From Pegoplata infirma (Eukaryota > Arthropoda > Insecta > Diptera > Anthomyiidae), in contig OY992536.1 in NCBI GenBank assembly GCA_963921195.1, forward strand, positions 4,278,001 through 4,342,000: a stretch of 64,000 bases of DNA, given 5' to 3'. The position numbers and the translations under genes are program-made. Below the pieces are notes generated by a model that ran no database searches, had not been told where the DNA came from, and saw only the letters and a list, made by a program, of their open reading frames with translations. Positions 46,746-57,628 of this stretch are shown piece after piece (the first letter of the stretch is position 1; each line of letters begins with the position of its first letter).

Positions 46746-47247
46746 TGACACGTACATACATTACTTATATGTTTGTTTTCCACACTTGTGCGTTATATTC
46801 AAGCAACTATTAGAATATTAGGCAATTTATAATCTAGACAGATCCTATCAAATGCATTTTAACTCATTAATGCTCAGTGGGCTGTTGTATGTAAATTTTA
46901 CAATTACGGCATTTAGGCTAGATTACTCAATGCTCCGTTACAAAATAACGGTCCTTTAAATATAACTTTTTCATACAAATTTTGACATAAGGCTCCGTTA
47001 AATCGGCAGTTAGCCGCTAACTTTTCATTGAGTAATCCGCCCTTAGTCTAAATTACCAGACCTGCTAAAAAGACAAAAATCATACATTGTGAATTAGGCA
47101 CGCAAAGGGGGGGGGGGGGTAAGTTCCCCTACTAGTCCCCGCCGTTGAAGCAATTTGAGTTCCTTATGAAACTTCTTAAATATTGAATTTTGACATTCGA
47201 CAAATCAGAAAGATTAGCTCCCTAGTTCGCAGTGAAGTAAGTCTCTG
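46746..47247. other. Non-coding DNA with a 14-base G run
   Basis: A homopolymer run of about 14 G follows GCACGCAAA at 47105-47120. The segment 46915-47045 contains TAACGGTCC and CCGTTA motifs. No gene was identified. Confidence 0.4.
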
Positions 47248-47497
47248 CACACAAAACACAAATTTGCTAATATCTAACTGAAATTCAGTTGATACAAGTA
47301 AAATTCGGTTGATGCATTTGAATAAAGGGTGTCACAATTGAATATCGGTAGTCACAACTGAATTCGGTTGATATTACTGACTTTTAATTGTTACAACCAC
47401 AAAATTCGGTTGTCTGATCCATATTATAGGAGATTCAAGTGAATATTGAGTTGGCACAACTGAAAAATTCGATTGGAAATTTATTTTTCTGTGTGTG
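47248..47497. mobile_element. MITE with CACACARAAA ends and AATTCGGTTG repeats
   Basis: The left end CACACAAAACACAAATTTGC and the inverted right end CACACACAGAAAAATAAATT are alike. The interior repeats ACTGAAATTCGGTTGATA-type motifs in both orientations. Confidence 0.5.
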
Positions 47498-47765
47498 ACC
47501 AGAAAGTGCCGGACAATGGCAAATAAAGTTTTCGATAGTTTCCAGTTTCTTCTTATTCATACAACTCCGGCAAAAGTCATTTGATAGCACATTTAACCGC
47601 GTACTTTACTATGAAACCGTGTCCGGTACTTACAGCAACCACCGTCGAAATACACTTGAAAGCGATATGAGCTCACTTGAGCGCTTCTGATTAGGAGAAG
47701 TCCAAATCAGTCGTGTAGTCTCTCATTTCCATCCATTTTTGGATTTTGTTTAATCCAAGTCTCCG
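47498..47765 (-). pseudogene. Fragment of a LINE C-terminus, minus strand
   Basis: The minus strand carries sequence like the tail of the LINE at 38780-40790 (complement of ATGACTTTTGCC.. and of the ACCGTCGAAATA / GGTACTTACAG segments), with frameshifts. It is a separate truncated insertion. Confidence 0.55.
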
Positions 47766-48945
47766 TAGCGGATTAAACAAAAATCCCCAAAAACTATACT
47801 TTACAAGTACAATAGGCTGTGTCAGATTTTCTGTTTTTGAGCTGAAAGTATGAAAGTATTGAAGTATGTTTTTTTGGGAATTTTTACTTAATTCGCGATG
47901 TGGAAGCCTTAAGATTTTTTTGATTTTTATAAGATTTTTTTCTCGTTTCGTAGAGGCAGAGACCTTGCCTAATTTTAAAGATACGGAAATTTAGGGGCTC
48001 AATAGGGTTTTGAGATTATTAAAAAACTATTACTTTTGCGTGGTGTTCTACATCAAAAGCTACAAAAATATTTTTGGACTTTCTGTTGCGTCACCAATAT
48101 TTACCAAGATATGGGAATTTAAAAATTTTTGGGAATACCAAAGATTTTAGATTAAAATAAGAACCCGTTGAGCGACACACATCCTAAGAGGACTTGCAAT
48201 ACTATTGAAACCAAAAATTTTCTCCGTTTTGCTCTCTCTGACTTAGTTTACAAGATATCTCCACTTTAGATTTTTTTTCAAAGCATAAAAACAAATCAGA
48301 GATGTATTTAAAATTTAAAAAAGCCGTTATTTGTACTGGATCATTCGAAAATTCGGTAAATCTAGTGTTAATTTTTTAACAATCAATTCCAAGAGATTTT
48401 AAACAAATCTCACATTAAAATTAAGCGTTAAATAATGATGTATGAAAAAACAAACCATAAATTGAAATAAATCATTAAACATGTCACATATAAATCGTGC
48501 GTAAATGATAATGATATTTAATTAAAGTGGAAACATTTACCAAAAGCTTCCCATATACACATGTACTTTAACCGCAAACTTGAACAAACAAATAAATGTA
48601 GTTGTTATTTATTTGTGTAAACCAATGAATTAAAATACACTATTATTAAAAAGTACACTTAGGCTGAGTTTATGACATATCGCTTAAACTTAGTTTAAAC
48701 GGTAGTTTTATTAAAATTTTCTAAAAGAAAACCAAGTTTAAATGCCCATTAACCAAATCTCGCATTTCCAATTAGAAAAGTTGACATCATCGCACATTTT
48801 TCCCAATAAAATTTTAGAACGTAGCAACACTAACCAGTATATTTGAAAAACAAAGGTGTGTTTTTTACGTTGTAGCTTGGTTTAACTCTCCAACATTGGA
48901 GTTAAACTAAAAAATAAACCACATCTCAAAAATAGATTTTGTAGT
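47766..48945. other. Non-coding DNA, no gene recognised
   Basis: 48000-48300 holds the TTTCTGTTGCGTCACCAATA / AGATATCTCC type of degraded repeat seen elsewhere. 48300-48945 is AT-rich. Confidence 0.4.
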
Positions 48946-48949
48946 TTTA

Positions 48950-49145
48950 ACTCCGTGAGCTGTGTCCTTATCACGAAGGTATAGAGAATGGGGTCGATGT
49001 GCATCACTGGTGTTCTTCGTACTACACCTACAAGTTATTGTATTGTATTATATTTTAAAACATTTTTAATAAAATTTTCGGGAATCGATCCCGCAATAAT
49101 CTACATTCTGGTCAGACACTCTACCCATCGTGCCAAAGTCACTTG
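48950..49145 (-). mobile_element. Second tRNA-derived SINE candidate, minus strand
   Basis: On the minus strand, GGCACGATGGGTAGAGTGTC (A-box region) is followed about 40 bases later by the B box GGATCGATTCC within GCGGGATCGATTCCCG. A non-tRNA body with ATTTTATTAAAAATG and CACATCGACCCCATTCTC follows. No clear tail or duplication was found. Confidence 0.6.
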
Positions 49146-49640
49146 ATACAAACATGTTTTTATATTTCTATAAATAATTTTTATAATTTTTTTCTACAAA
49201 AAAATAACCCACACATGTAGGTTAAAACTAATGATTTCTCCTTAAAAAATGCCAACAATTTAAAAAAAAATAACGTTCACAAATCATTAAAAATTAAAGA
49301 ATCACTTAGTTTTACTTACAGAACAAAAACAAATGACTTTTTAATGGTAATGAAAGTCTTTATTTTTTATGTTGTTATTTTTGAAACAAAGAACAGAACT
49401 AGTCATTTAAAAAAACTGAACATTAAACAAATGTTTTTTCTTTTAAAAACGATAAAACGTAAAACTTTATAAATAAACTACAAACCGTTAATGACATAAT
49501 TTTTTTAGTGTAGGATGAAATAAAAACCTAAATAATTTCATATGTGTTTGTTGTAATAAATGTTGCATTTCGCACTTTTTCAAGGGTAAAAAATTTTGAC
49601 GTGAATACCGTCAATTATACCATAAAATGTAGATTGTGCT
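49146..49640. other. AT-rich DNA with a fragment of the CAGGKTATTCACTT family
   Basis: 49545-49615 resembles an end of the element at 20900-22105 (GCACTTTTTCAAGGGTAAA, GTGAATACC). No gene. Confidence 0.45.
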
Positions 49641-49905
49641 CACTCTATGAGAGCCTATCTAGGGAGAACTGGATGAGGGCATTCCGGGTATTGGATCCTC
49701 CATAAATGTTTAAACAGATGGATCGAAGCTTTACGAATAAGTGGGCTTTGGATTCTATTAGGTTGAGCCTGGCTTGAGATTGTTAGATCATTGCAGTGTT
49801 TAATAGGCAGAGATGCTGGCAATAAAAGGACTGGTAGAGTTGCAATGTCAACATTCAGTCAAGTTTGGGCACTCAACAATACGTCCCCATTTATTTTACT
49901 GCTTT
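49640..49905 (+). pseudogene. LINE RNase H fragment
   Basis: AAACAGATGGATCGAAGC, GATCATTGCAGTGTTTAATAG and GCAGAGATGCTGGCAATAAA parallel the RNase H stretch of the LINE at 40370-40500, with deletions and stops. A truncated, inactive copy. Confidence 0.7.
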
Positions 49906-49911
49906 AGAAGT

Positions 49912-50795
49912 AACAAGTAAAAAAGTTAAATTCGGCCTTGCCGAATTTAGTGATACCCTCCACAATTTCAAAAAGATTATTGAAAAATACTTTATTTAAA
50001 GGAAATTACTTTTGAAAAAAAAAAATTTTCAAAAAAAAATTTCCGCAAAAAAAAAATTTGGTAAAAATAAAATCCGCGATTTTTTTAATTTTTTGTCAAA
50101 AAATATGTTCGTACTTGTTTAAATACCATTTGGTGTTCAATTACGTTCACATATGTCAAGCACATATGTAAAGCATTTTTAGGGAATTCACATGGGTATC
50201 GTATTTGGTGTTGTATGTTGTATGTCCTATCTAAAAACAGGGTTGGTTAAACTTTAAATTAATAATACGACACCTACACGATATGACGATACAACATTTA
50301 TACCTCTGTTTTGTGTGCTATTTTCAAGTGTGCTAACAAGAAAAAAATTTATGAGAAAATTATCGAATGATAGATAAATAATTTTTAACAACTCTGTTTT
50401 TAGATAGGACAATACAACTTTACAACAAATACGATACCCATGTGAATTCCCTATTTGTATTTTTAGGTTAAGTTGAATGTACTAAAATTTTGGAGGTGTC
50501 CTTAAATTTTCGTTCATATCTTTTGAACCGCTGAACCGATATCGCTCAAATGCAATACCAAACTTCTCGGGAGAACTTCCAATAAATATGTAAAGTTTCA
50601 GTCACCTCCGTGTAATAAATTGGCCGTGATCACCATTTCCATAGACAGACAGACGGACATCGCTAGAATGTCTTAAAATCGATCGATGCTCATGAATATA
50701 TATACTTTATGGCGTCCCAGCCCGATATTTCGATGAGTAACAAACGGAATGACAAACTTATATATACCATCTATCACTAAGTGGAGGGTATAAAA
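49912..50795 (+). repeat. TACCCTCCAC dispersed repeat, full length, with a nested MITE
   Basis: It starts AACAAGTAAAAAAGTTAAAT with hairpin ATTCGGCCTTGCCGAAT and GATACCCTCCAC, and ends GTGGAGGGTATAAAAA. Compared with 24805-25428 it carries one insertion, the MITE at 50181-50452. Confidence 0.85.
50181..50452. mobile_element. 272-bp MITE with perfect AGGGAATTCACATGGGTATC ends
   Basis: The first 26 bases or so, starting AGGGAATTCACATGGGTATC, recur exactly inverted at the right end. It sits within the AAAGCATTTTGTATTTTTAG block of the host repeat. The duplication is short and ambiguous (ATTT). Confidence 0.85.
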
Positions 50796-51089
50796 ATTAT
50801 AAAGATCAAAATGTGCCACGGAAGAGATATCTCTTGGCGAAAGAAAATAGTATGCATTATTTTGCTGGGTATTTACATAAAATAATCAGATTTTTTTTTA
50901 AATTATTAAAGCACTACGTAATTGAGTTTTGTGCCATGTGACCACATATACAGATCAATTACTATTTACATAGAAATTAAAAATATATTTTATTTATCAT
51001 GTGTAAATTAAAGTGCGCTAAAAAATTGTTTTTGTTAATAGAACTTTTTAAATTGTAAAAAATTAATAGTGGACATCCGAGCTCGGATT

Positions 51090-52040
51090 AATAACACAGG
51101 CACACAAAATAAACAAAGTGTCCAGACCCAGAGGGTAGACCCAGTTAGTTCTAAGTTTTTGGGGTCGCTGATTCCGAATATGCCCATAAAAAATCATTTC
51201 AATTGCCGGTTTTTCCCCTACCGCCCCCCTATAACCCCCCGGAGGATTGACTTTTTACTGCCATACAAACTTAAAATTAATGTGTACTTTTATGTTCTTT
51301 TGGCAGTTAAACCCTAAAACGATAACAAAAAAATATTGTGACCCTTCCCTCAACCCCTATCACGCCCTTACAACCCCCTGAAAGGGGATAAATTTTGAGT
51401 GTTCATAAAAATCAAGATGCATATGGATTTCTACGTTTTTTGGGTCACTAAAACCAAATATGACTTCAAAAAATTTATAATACCCCTCCCTCACTTCCTA
51501 GCACACATTTCCACGCCCTATAGGTGATTTTATTTTGAAATTTTCAATAAAACTTAGGATGTAGACTAAAATAATTATGAAGGTAAATTTCAAAATTAAA
51601 TCCCCTATAGGGCGTAGTAATGGGTGCTAGGGAGTGAGGGAGGGGTATCATACATTTTTTGTAGTCATATTCGGTTTTAGCGGTCCAAAAAACATAGAAA
51701 TCCATATACATCTTGATTTTTTATGAACACTCAAAATTCATCCACTTTCAGGGGGTTGTAAGAGCGTGCTAGGGGTTAAGGGAAGGGTCACATAATTTTG
51801 TTGTTGTCATTTTAGGGTTTAGCTGCCAAAAAAACATAAAAGTACACATTAATTTTAAGTTTGTATGAGAATTAAAAGTCAATCCTACGGGGGGTTATAG
51901 GGGGGCGGTAGGGGAAAAACTGGCAATTGAAATGAATTTTTATGGGCATATTCGGATTCAGCGACCCCAAAAACCTAGAACTAACTGGGTCTACCCTCTG
52001 GGTCTGGACACTTTTTTTATTTTGTGTGCCTGTGTAATTA
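51090..52040. mobile_element. Near-perfect ~0.95-kb palindrome with ACACAGGCACACAAAATAAA ends
   Basis: The left arm (51097 to about 51560) and the right arm (about 51580-52040) pair throughout. Landmarks present in both orientations are CACAGGCACACAAAATAAA, GTGTCCAGACCCAGAGGG, TGGGGTCGCTGA, CCCCTACCGCCCCCCTAT and CCCTATAGG. The loop at about 51540-51600 is short. The frames at 51069-51317 and 51932-52117 are by-products of the arms. Confidence 0.85.
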
Positions 52041-52285
52041 AAAAAAAAAAAAAACAGTTTTTATTATTGATGCAAATTATTGTATTTATTTTGATTTTGC
52101 TGTATCGGCTGCCGTGATACAGGGACTAGAGTTCTCAATTCTCTACAAACTAAAAAATATAAAAACAGATACAAAATCGGTCCACCCGTTATCGCTGTAT
52201 CATTAAAGCCGATTTTGAATAGTTATGAAAAAAGCTGTTTAAAAATTACTAATTTTAATACTTTGAAGATACTAAAAAGCTACAC

Positions 52286-52838
52286 TCAAAAAATTATGTT
52301 AGCAAAATCAACTGAAAATGTCAGTTAAAATAACTACTTTGTAAGTTGTTTTGGGGTCAACTACTTTTTCAGTTAAATCAACTAACAATGTTGGTTATTT
52401 TATCTGACAAAAAACAACTGACTTATGTAGTAAAAACTACTTACATTTGTAGTCAAAAACACTAAAATGTAGTAAAAATAAAATAATCAATATATAAATT
52501 TTTTTTTCAAAAATTTTTTAGAAAAAAAAAACCGAAGACCAAATTTTTTCAAGTTTTTTTTTTTTTTTAACAAAACCAAAATTTATTTTAATTTTTTGGA
52601 AAAAAACTTAAAATTTTTTTCAGAGATAAAAAAATAAAATTTACTACTTTAAATAACTGTTACTACATTACAGTACTTTTTTGTAAGTTATTCAAAAAAA
52701 AACGACTTAAAATAACTGACAGAAATAATTGTTTGATATTTTTCATACAAAAACAACTGACTTTGTAGTTGAAAACAACTAATTACTGTAAAATATGCAA
52801 ACAACTAACATGTGGTAACTTACATAATTTTCTGAGTG
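52286..52838. mobile_element. TA-flanked element with CACTCAAAAAATTATGTTAG ends
   Basis: The left end CACTCAAAAAATTATGTTAG and the inverted right end CACTCAGAAAATTATGTAAG are each flanked by TA. The interior carries many CAACTGA / AACAACTA motifs in both orientations. Same end type as 22630-24199. Confidence 0.8.
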
Positions 52839-52839
52839 T

Positions 52840-53973
52840 ACTGTACTACTGGTAATTAGTAACTTATTAGTAGATTTTGGTACCAAATCACTTACTAATA
52901 TTTTTACTGTATAATTATTTTAAGTGTAGAATACAAAATGGTTTAATCGGCTGCTAGTAGACACATGCGAACAGAATTTGATACCAAATGGTATTTAACC
53001 AAGAACAAAAATTTGTTGCAGAAAAAAATTCTTACTGTTTTTAACAAATTTTTTTTGATAAACATTTTTTTTAAACATGGAAATGCAACTGGGATGTGAA
53101 CTCAAATTGATTACAAGTGTTTTGCCAGTCAAAAATCTTGTCTTCAAACTTTTCCATTACATCAGATTTTTGAGACTGTTGAGGTCAAAGTTCAAAAAAA
53201 ATCGCTCGTTTGGGCATTTTTTTATTTTTTTATAATGTAAATATAAATAAACTATGATATTAATTACAATAACCAACAAAATCTTGTATTTAAAAAAAAT
53301 ATATATTTTAAAAATAAATAAATTCATTTTACATTTACCTACCATTTACCGTTAACCATCAAGCATTTTATGATAAATTTCACAATATATTTTATTTTTC
53401 AAATTCATTTAAATAATTAAATTTTTTGATAAAACCGCAAAGTAACAAAAACAAAAATATAAACGTTGTATGTTTACAGAAAATACAATTTAAATTGTAA
53501 ATGAAAATGAATGGCATACTTTTAGGCATAACATTTTAAATGAAATCAAAGCATACCTTAAAGCAATTTATTTGTATTTATAAAGAAAACAAATACTGAC
53601 TGGTACATAACAAAATAAATTTAAATAATATCTATTACATTTTACGGAAATTGAATTATTTTTTAAATATACATATTTAATTAACTCCTACACTGTAATA
53701 TAATTACAGGATGACCCTATTGAAATTAAAACTTGTTATTTATTAAATAAAATGTTTGTGCAATGTAAATAATAATTGTTTGCTATAGAATGGTAAATAA
53801 ATAAGGCAAAAGTTTATTTGGTTTTATTGTTATAATAAGTAAAGTATCTATTAATATTAACATTAAGTAATTATAGAAATTGACCGTTTCAACAAGTTTA
53901 TTAAGTTTAAGAAATATAAACTTGTTTTAATTAACATGTTCAGAAAAAATATAAGACAATTTATCACATCATA
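52840..53973. other. AT-rich DNA, no convincing gene
   Basis: The 62-codon minus-strand frame at 53157-53345 is Ile/Lys/Asn-rich, as expected by chance in such DNA. No repeat family was recognised. Confidence 0.4.
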
Positions 53974-54093
53974 TTAACTCTTCTCAAATGGTTGGGATGC
54001 AACCTCCAGGGTAGTCATAGTAGCATTCTTAGGGGATTGCAAAAAGTTTTTGAATAAATCGAGCCATAACCACCAAAACGACGTAAGCGCCAT
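53974..54093 (-). CDS. Possible short coding exon or microprotein (39 codons)
   Basis: The frame starts MALTSFWWLWLDLFKNFLQ and continues SPKNATMTTLEVASQPFEKS before TAA. Its composition (Trp, Leu, Phe, few Lys/Ile/Asn) differs from that of chance frames in this AT-rich DNA, and codon third positions vary. It could be the last exon of a gene whose upstream exons were not found; a MITE lies just upstream (54147-54600). I do not recognise it. AATAAA motifs follow within about 100 bases on the minus strand. Confidence 0.3.
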   Translation of the reverse strand: MALTSFWWLWLDLFKNFLQSPKNATMTTLEVASQPFEKS

Positions 54094-54146
54094 TTGGAAA
54101 ACATCTTAAGTCTTTTGTTTTCCTACACATTATATATTTTTTTCCT

Positions 54147-54600
54147 AAAGGTGTTATGATACTTGCTAGTTTTTGTATTTTTCATATTTTGGAGAACAGT
54201 GCAAATATATTTTCATAGGAAAACTGACCAAGTGTAAAGAGTATGACAATATTATGAAAAAAACTTAAAACGTCAAACAATATACGTGTGTTATCGATAA
54301 TTTTGCAGTGACTGTCAAAAAAAATATAAAAATTTTCAACTTAAAATTGACATTTCCAGAATAAAATGTTAACAGTGTTGCCAATTTTATTAGTTTTTGC
54401 TCCAATGAAGCGGTTTTCATTAGTTTTGTGCGTTTTTTAACTATTTTGGGCGAGTTATTTTGAAAATAAAAGTTGGCAATATTGTTTTTTGTTTTGTTTT
54501 TATTTTATTGTATTTCTTGTTCTTTTTCGCATTTGTTGTTTCATTCGATCAATCCTAAAAAAAATCCAATACAGAAACTAGCAAGTATCATACCACCTTA
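54147..54600. mobile_element. MITE with AAGGTGKTATGATACTTGCT ends
   Basis: The left end AAGGTGTTATGATACTTGCT and the inverted right end AAGGTGGTATGATACTTGCT continue with TAGTTTYTGTATT. The interior is AT-rich with no frame. The target-site duplication was not resolved. Confidence 0.8.
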
Positions 54601-55175
54601 AGCCGGCGCAAGAACATCCATTAATATTAGTTCCACTGATCACATTTTTCTATTTAGAGTTCACAAAAATTTAAAACTTTTAAATTACATTAAATTTGAA
54701 GCCTCCACTTACTTATGTACCTGTACTATATATATTTTTATGTAATAATTAAATAATAAAAAAAAAAAACTTCTAATGAACACATTCAAGCAATTTGTAA
54801 GATTTTCCAAGAATGTGGTGAACATTTCACTCTATTCTTATAATTGTATTAAACTATTTGATATTTATTGGCGGCACATGTCACATTCTTTTATTTTACT
54901 TTGACAAAAACTTTTTTTCTTTCTCATAACTACACACTTTTAGTACGTGATTGACTAAATCTGTGGATATGTAGGTACATAAATATACTTATAAAAAAAA
55001 AGAAAACCTAAAATAAATAACAAATTATGTTGCGTAAAGCCACTTAACAATCAAGGGCAATAATTTGGCAATAACTTTTACAACCTACGTATGTTAGAGT
55101 GGTCCGATTTTATTGCGGAATTACACCTTTTTTCTATGAAAAAATATAACACATTAAAAAAAAACAATGTAAAAA
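54601..55175. other. AT-rich DNA, nothing recognised
   Basis: No gene. No exon that would extend the frame at 53974-54093 was found. Confidence 0.4.
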
Positions 55176-55535
55176 AAATTATTCGAAAAAAAATTAAACT
55201 TAAAATTTCCGGTGAAAAACATTTTTAGTAAAAAAAAAATTTCCCGCGAAAAAATTTTTTGTAATAAATATGTACTTGTTTAAACACCACGCGGTGTCCA
55301 ATTCTGTTCACATATGTCAACCAGCAGCTGAATTAAAGCACTTTGTATTTTAAGGTTATGTGGAATGTATCAAAATTTTCAAGATGTCCTTACATTTTTG
55401 TTCCTAACTTTTGAACAGATTTCTTTCAAATGTAATACCAAACTGCTCGGGACCTTTGGCCGTGATCGCCATTTCAATAGACAGACGGGCATTGCTAGAA
55501 TGTCTTAGAATCGATCACTGATCAATAATACATAT
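55176..55535 (+). repeat. TACCCTCCAC dispersed repeat, 5'-eroded and 3'-truncated
   Basis: The block CACATATGTCAACCAGCAGC, a variant of AAAGCATTTTGTATTTTTAG, and CATTGCTAGAATGTCTTAG are present. The copy stops where the palindromic element at 55536 begins. Confidence 0.6.
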
Positions 55536-56094
55536 ATGAGGCATTCCACACCAAATGTTCAGCAAAAAAAAAAGTGATGTCGTGTCAATATGAATTCAAT
55601 TGCAGAGTATTCGCCCTTAGTTCACTATTAAATAACACAAATAAAATTTAAGATTTTTCAAAAAGTGGGCCTTGGAGGCATGGTCAAAAATTGAAAATTT
55701 CAGCATTTTTTGCCTAAGTATCTTTATTTGAATATTTATGCCAATAAAATGAAACACAGTGATGTCTTTAAAATAAAAGTTTTTTATAGATTTTTGTATG
55801 GGCTATCGATTAAAAAAATAAAAATTGGAAAATTTTCAGAAGAAGTTCTGAATTTTTTAAATTTAAACTTAAACTTTATTTATCAAAAAACATGCCACAA
55901 TTTTATTTCTTTTTTAAATGTTTAAAAATTAGTTAAGGTGTATATCTATCTGTTCTGAAATTTTCAGAGATGCATTTTTCCTTGTTTTCGAGAAAAAAAA
56001 TGTTGAACATTGCATTATGCTTATAATTTGTAATAATGGGGTATATTACGTATGCGAATGAGTAATATTAACTCTTAAAAAACATTTAAAATAG

Positions 56095-56346
56095 AGATGT
56101 TTTCGTGGGTGAGTTTTTTTTGACGATCACGCACGCTCACGAAGGATAAGTTTTAATCACGCACGATTTTTAATTTTCCTAACGTTCACGTACGCTCGCG
56201 TGAGTAGAAAAATTTTGTCACGGGCACGATACTCACGTGAGCGTGACTAAGCGTGAGCAAAATAAATGATCATGCGTGATTAAAATAATTTTCTTGGTGA
56301 GAGTGCGTGATGGTAAAAAAAAAAACTTACCCACGATCACATCTCT
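56095..56346. mobile_element. hAT-like element with CACGCACG repeats at the palindrome centre
   Basis: The ends AGAGATGTTTTCGTGGGTGA and inverted AGAGATGTGATCGTGGGTAA match, with GATCACGCACGCTCACG-type motifs between, as in the elements at 26268-28036 and 45490-45978. Flanking ATTTAAAAT occurs on both sides but is itself palindromic, so it is weak evidence for a duplication. Confidence 0.65.
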
Positions 56347-56549
56347 ATTTAAAATGTTTTTTAAGAGTTAATATTACTCATTCGCATACGTAATATACCC
56401 CATTATTGTAAATTATTAGCATAGTGCAATGTTCAACATTTTTTTTCTCGAAAACAAGGAAAAATGCATCTCTGAAAATTTCAGAACAGATAGATCAGGC
56501 GCGGATCCAGGGGGGGGAGAATGGGATTTCTCCCCCCCAAAACGATTTA

Positions 56550-56660
56550 AAAAAAAAAAAAGGAAAAGAAAGGAAAAGAAAAGAAAAGAAAAAAAAGAAA
56601 GGGAAAAAAGAAAAAAAGGAAAGGGAAAGGAAAAAGGAAGGGAAAGGAACAAAGATAGAA
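56550..56660 (+). repeat. Polypurine tract (AAGG/AAAG)n
   Basis: About 110 bases are almost all A and G (GAAAGGAAAAGAAAAGAAAA type). The frames on both strands across it are artefacts of the simple sequence. Confidence 0.8.
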
Positions 56661-57133
56661 TGAAATGGACCAGTACTTAAACAATTTCTAGGGTCTATGG
56701 GGAAATATACTTCCGAATCTAAGAATTTTTTTTTTGAAAATTTTTTTTAAAAAATATGAGAATTTCTCTAAAATCATTTACAATTAGTGAATTTTTCTAT
56801 AGGAAAAGTTTATCAAAATCTATGATTTATTTTTTTGTAGGAAAAATGTTTTAAAATTTTTCCTGGAAAACTTCATCAGAAACTAAGATTTTTTTATAGG
56901 AAATGTGTCTCTAAATCAGTGGTCGGCATCCATTGCACATGGATCCCGAACACATTCGGCTATACACATGTATTCAACACGAATGTCAACAAAACTCACA
57001 ACTAAGAGCATAAAAATACAACAACAAGCTGGTTGATGTCGCTTTGTTTAAAAAATATACTAACACATGCATATTTATATTCATACAACAATGCATTCAT
57101 ATACTCTCTTTCTGCCGACCACTGCTCTAAATA

Positions 57134-57628
57134 GGTGTGCTCCAGAACTTTCCGGGTAAAGTTCGGTAAAATGAGAGAAAATCAAAAAACCTCTCACGAT
57201 ACCACAAAAATGCACAAAAGTACGGGAACACAAAAAACCACATTTCAAGCACAAAATAATATAAAATGTAAACAAACCAATAACGCTAAAATATTTTCGT
57301 AAGAAAAATTACTTTAAACAAGAAAACAAATTGGAAAAGTTTATTTTAATAACAAATTATCTTTTTTTGTATTGAAATAACACATTTCCTTGGTTTAGTT
57401 CTTTATTTTATTTAAATTTCCAATTTAGCTTCACAAAATAAACAGCTGTTTTTTCAACATCTGACTGTTACCAATTTACCCGAAAAAAAGTGCGGGTAAG
57501 TTCGGGAAAATGAGAAACTAATTTATTCTCTCAAAAACTCTCTCATTTACTTAATTTTTGAATACGGGAACGCTTTCGGGATGGTTTGGGTACCCGCGGT
57601 CACCCGCGGTAACGTTCTGGAACGAACC
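57134..57628. mobile_element. TA-flanked MITE, copy 2 of the GGTGTGTTCCAGAAC family
   Basis: It starts GGTGTGCTCCAGAACTTTCC, and the inverted right end is GGTTCGTTCCAGAACGTTAC. TA lies on both sides (57132-57133, 57629-57630). Nearly colinear with 8728-9220, including the AACACATTTCCTTGGTTTAG block. Confidence 0.88.

Noticed and set aside
56424..56680. 79-83 codon Lys/Glu-rich frames
   Set aside because: Translation of a polypurine tract inside a transposon.
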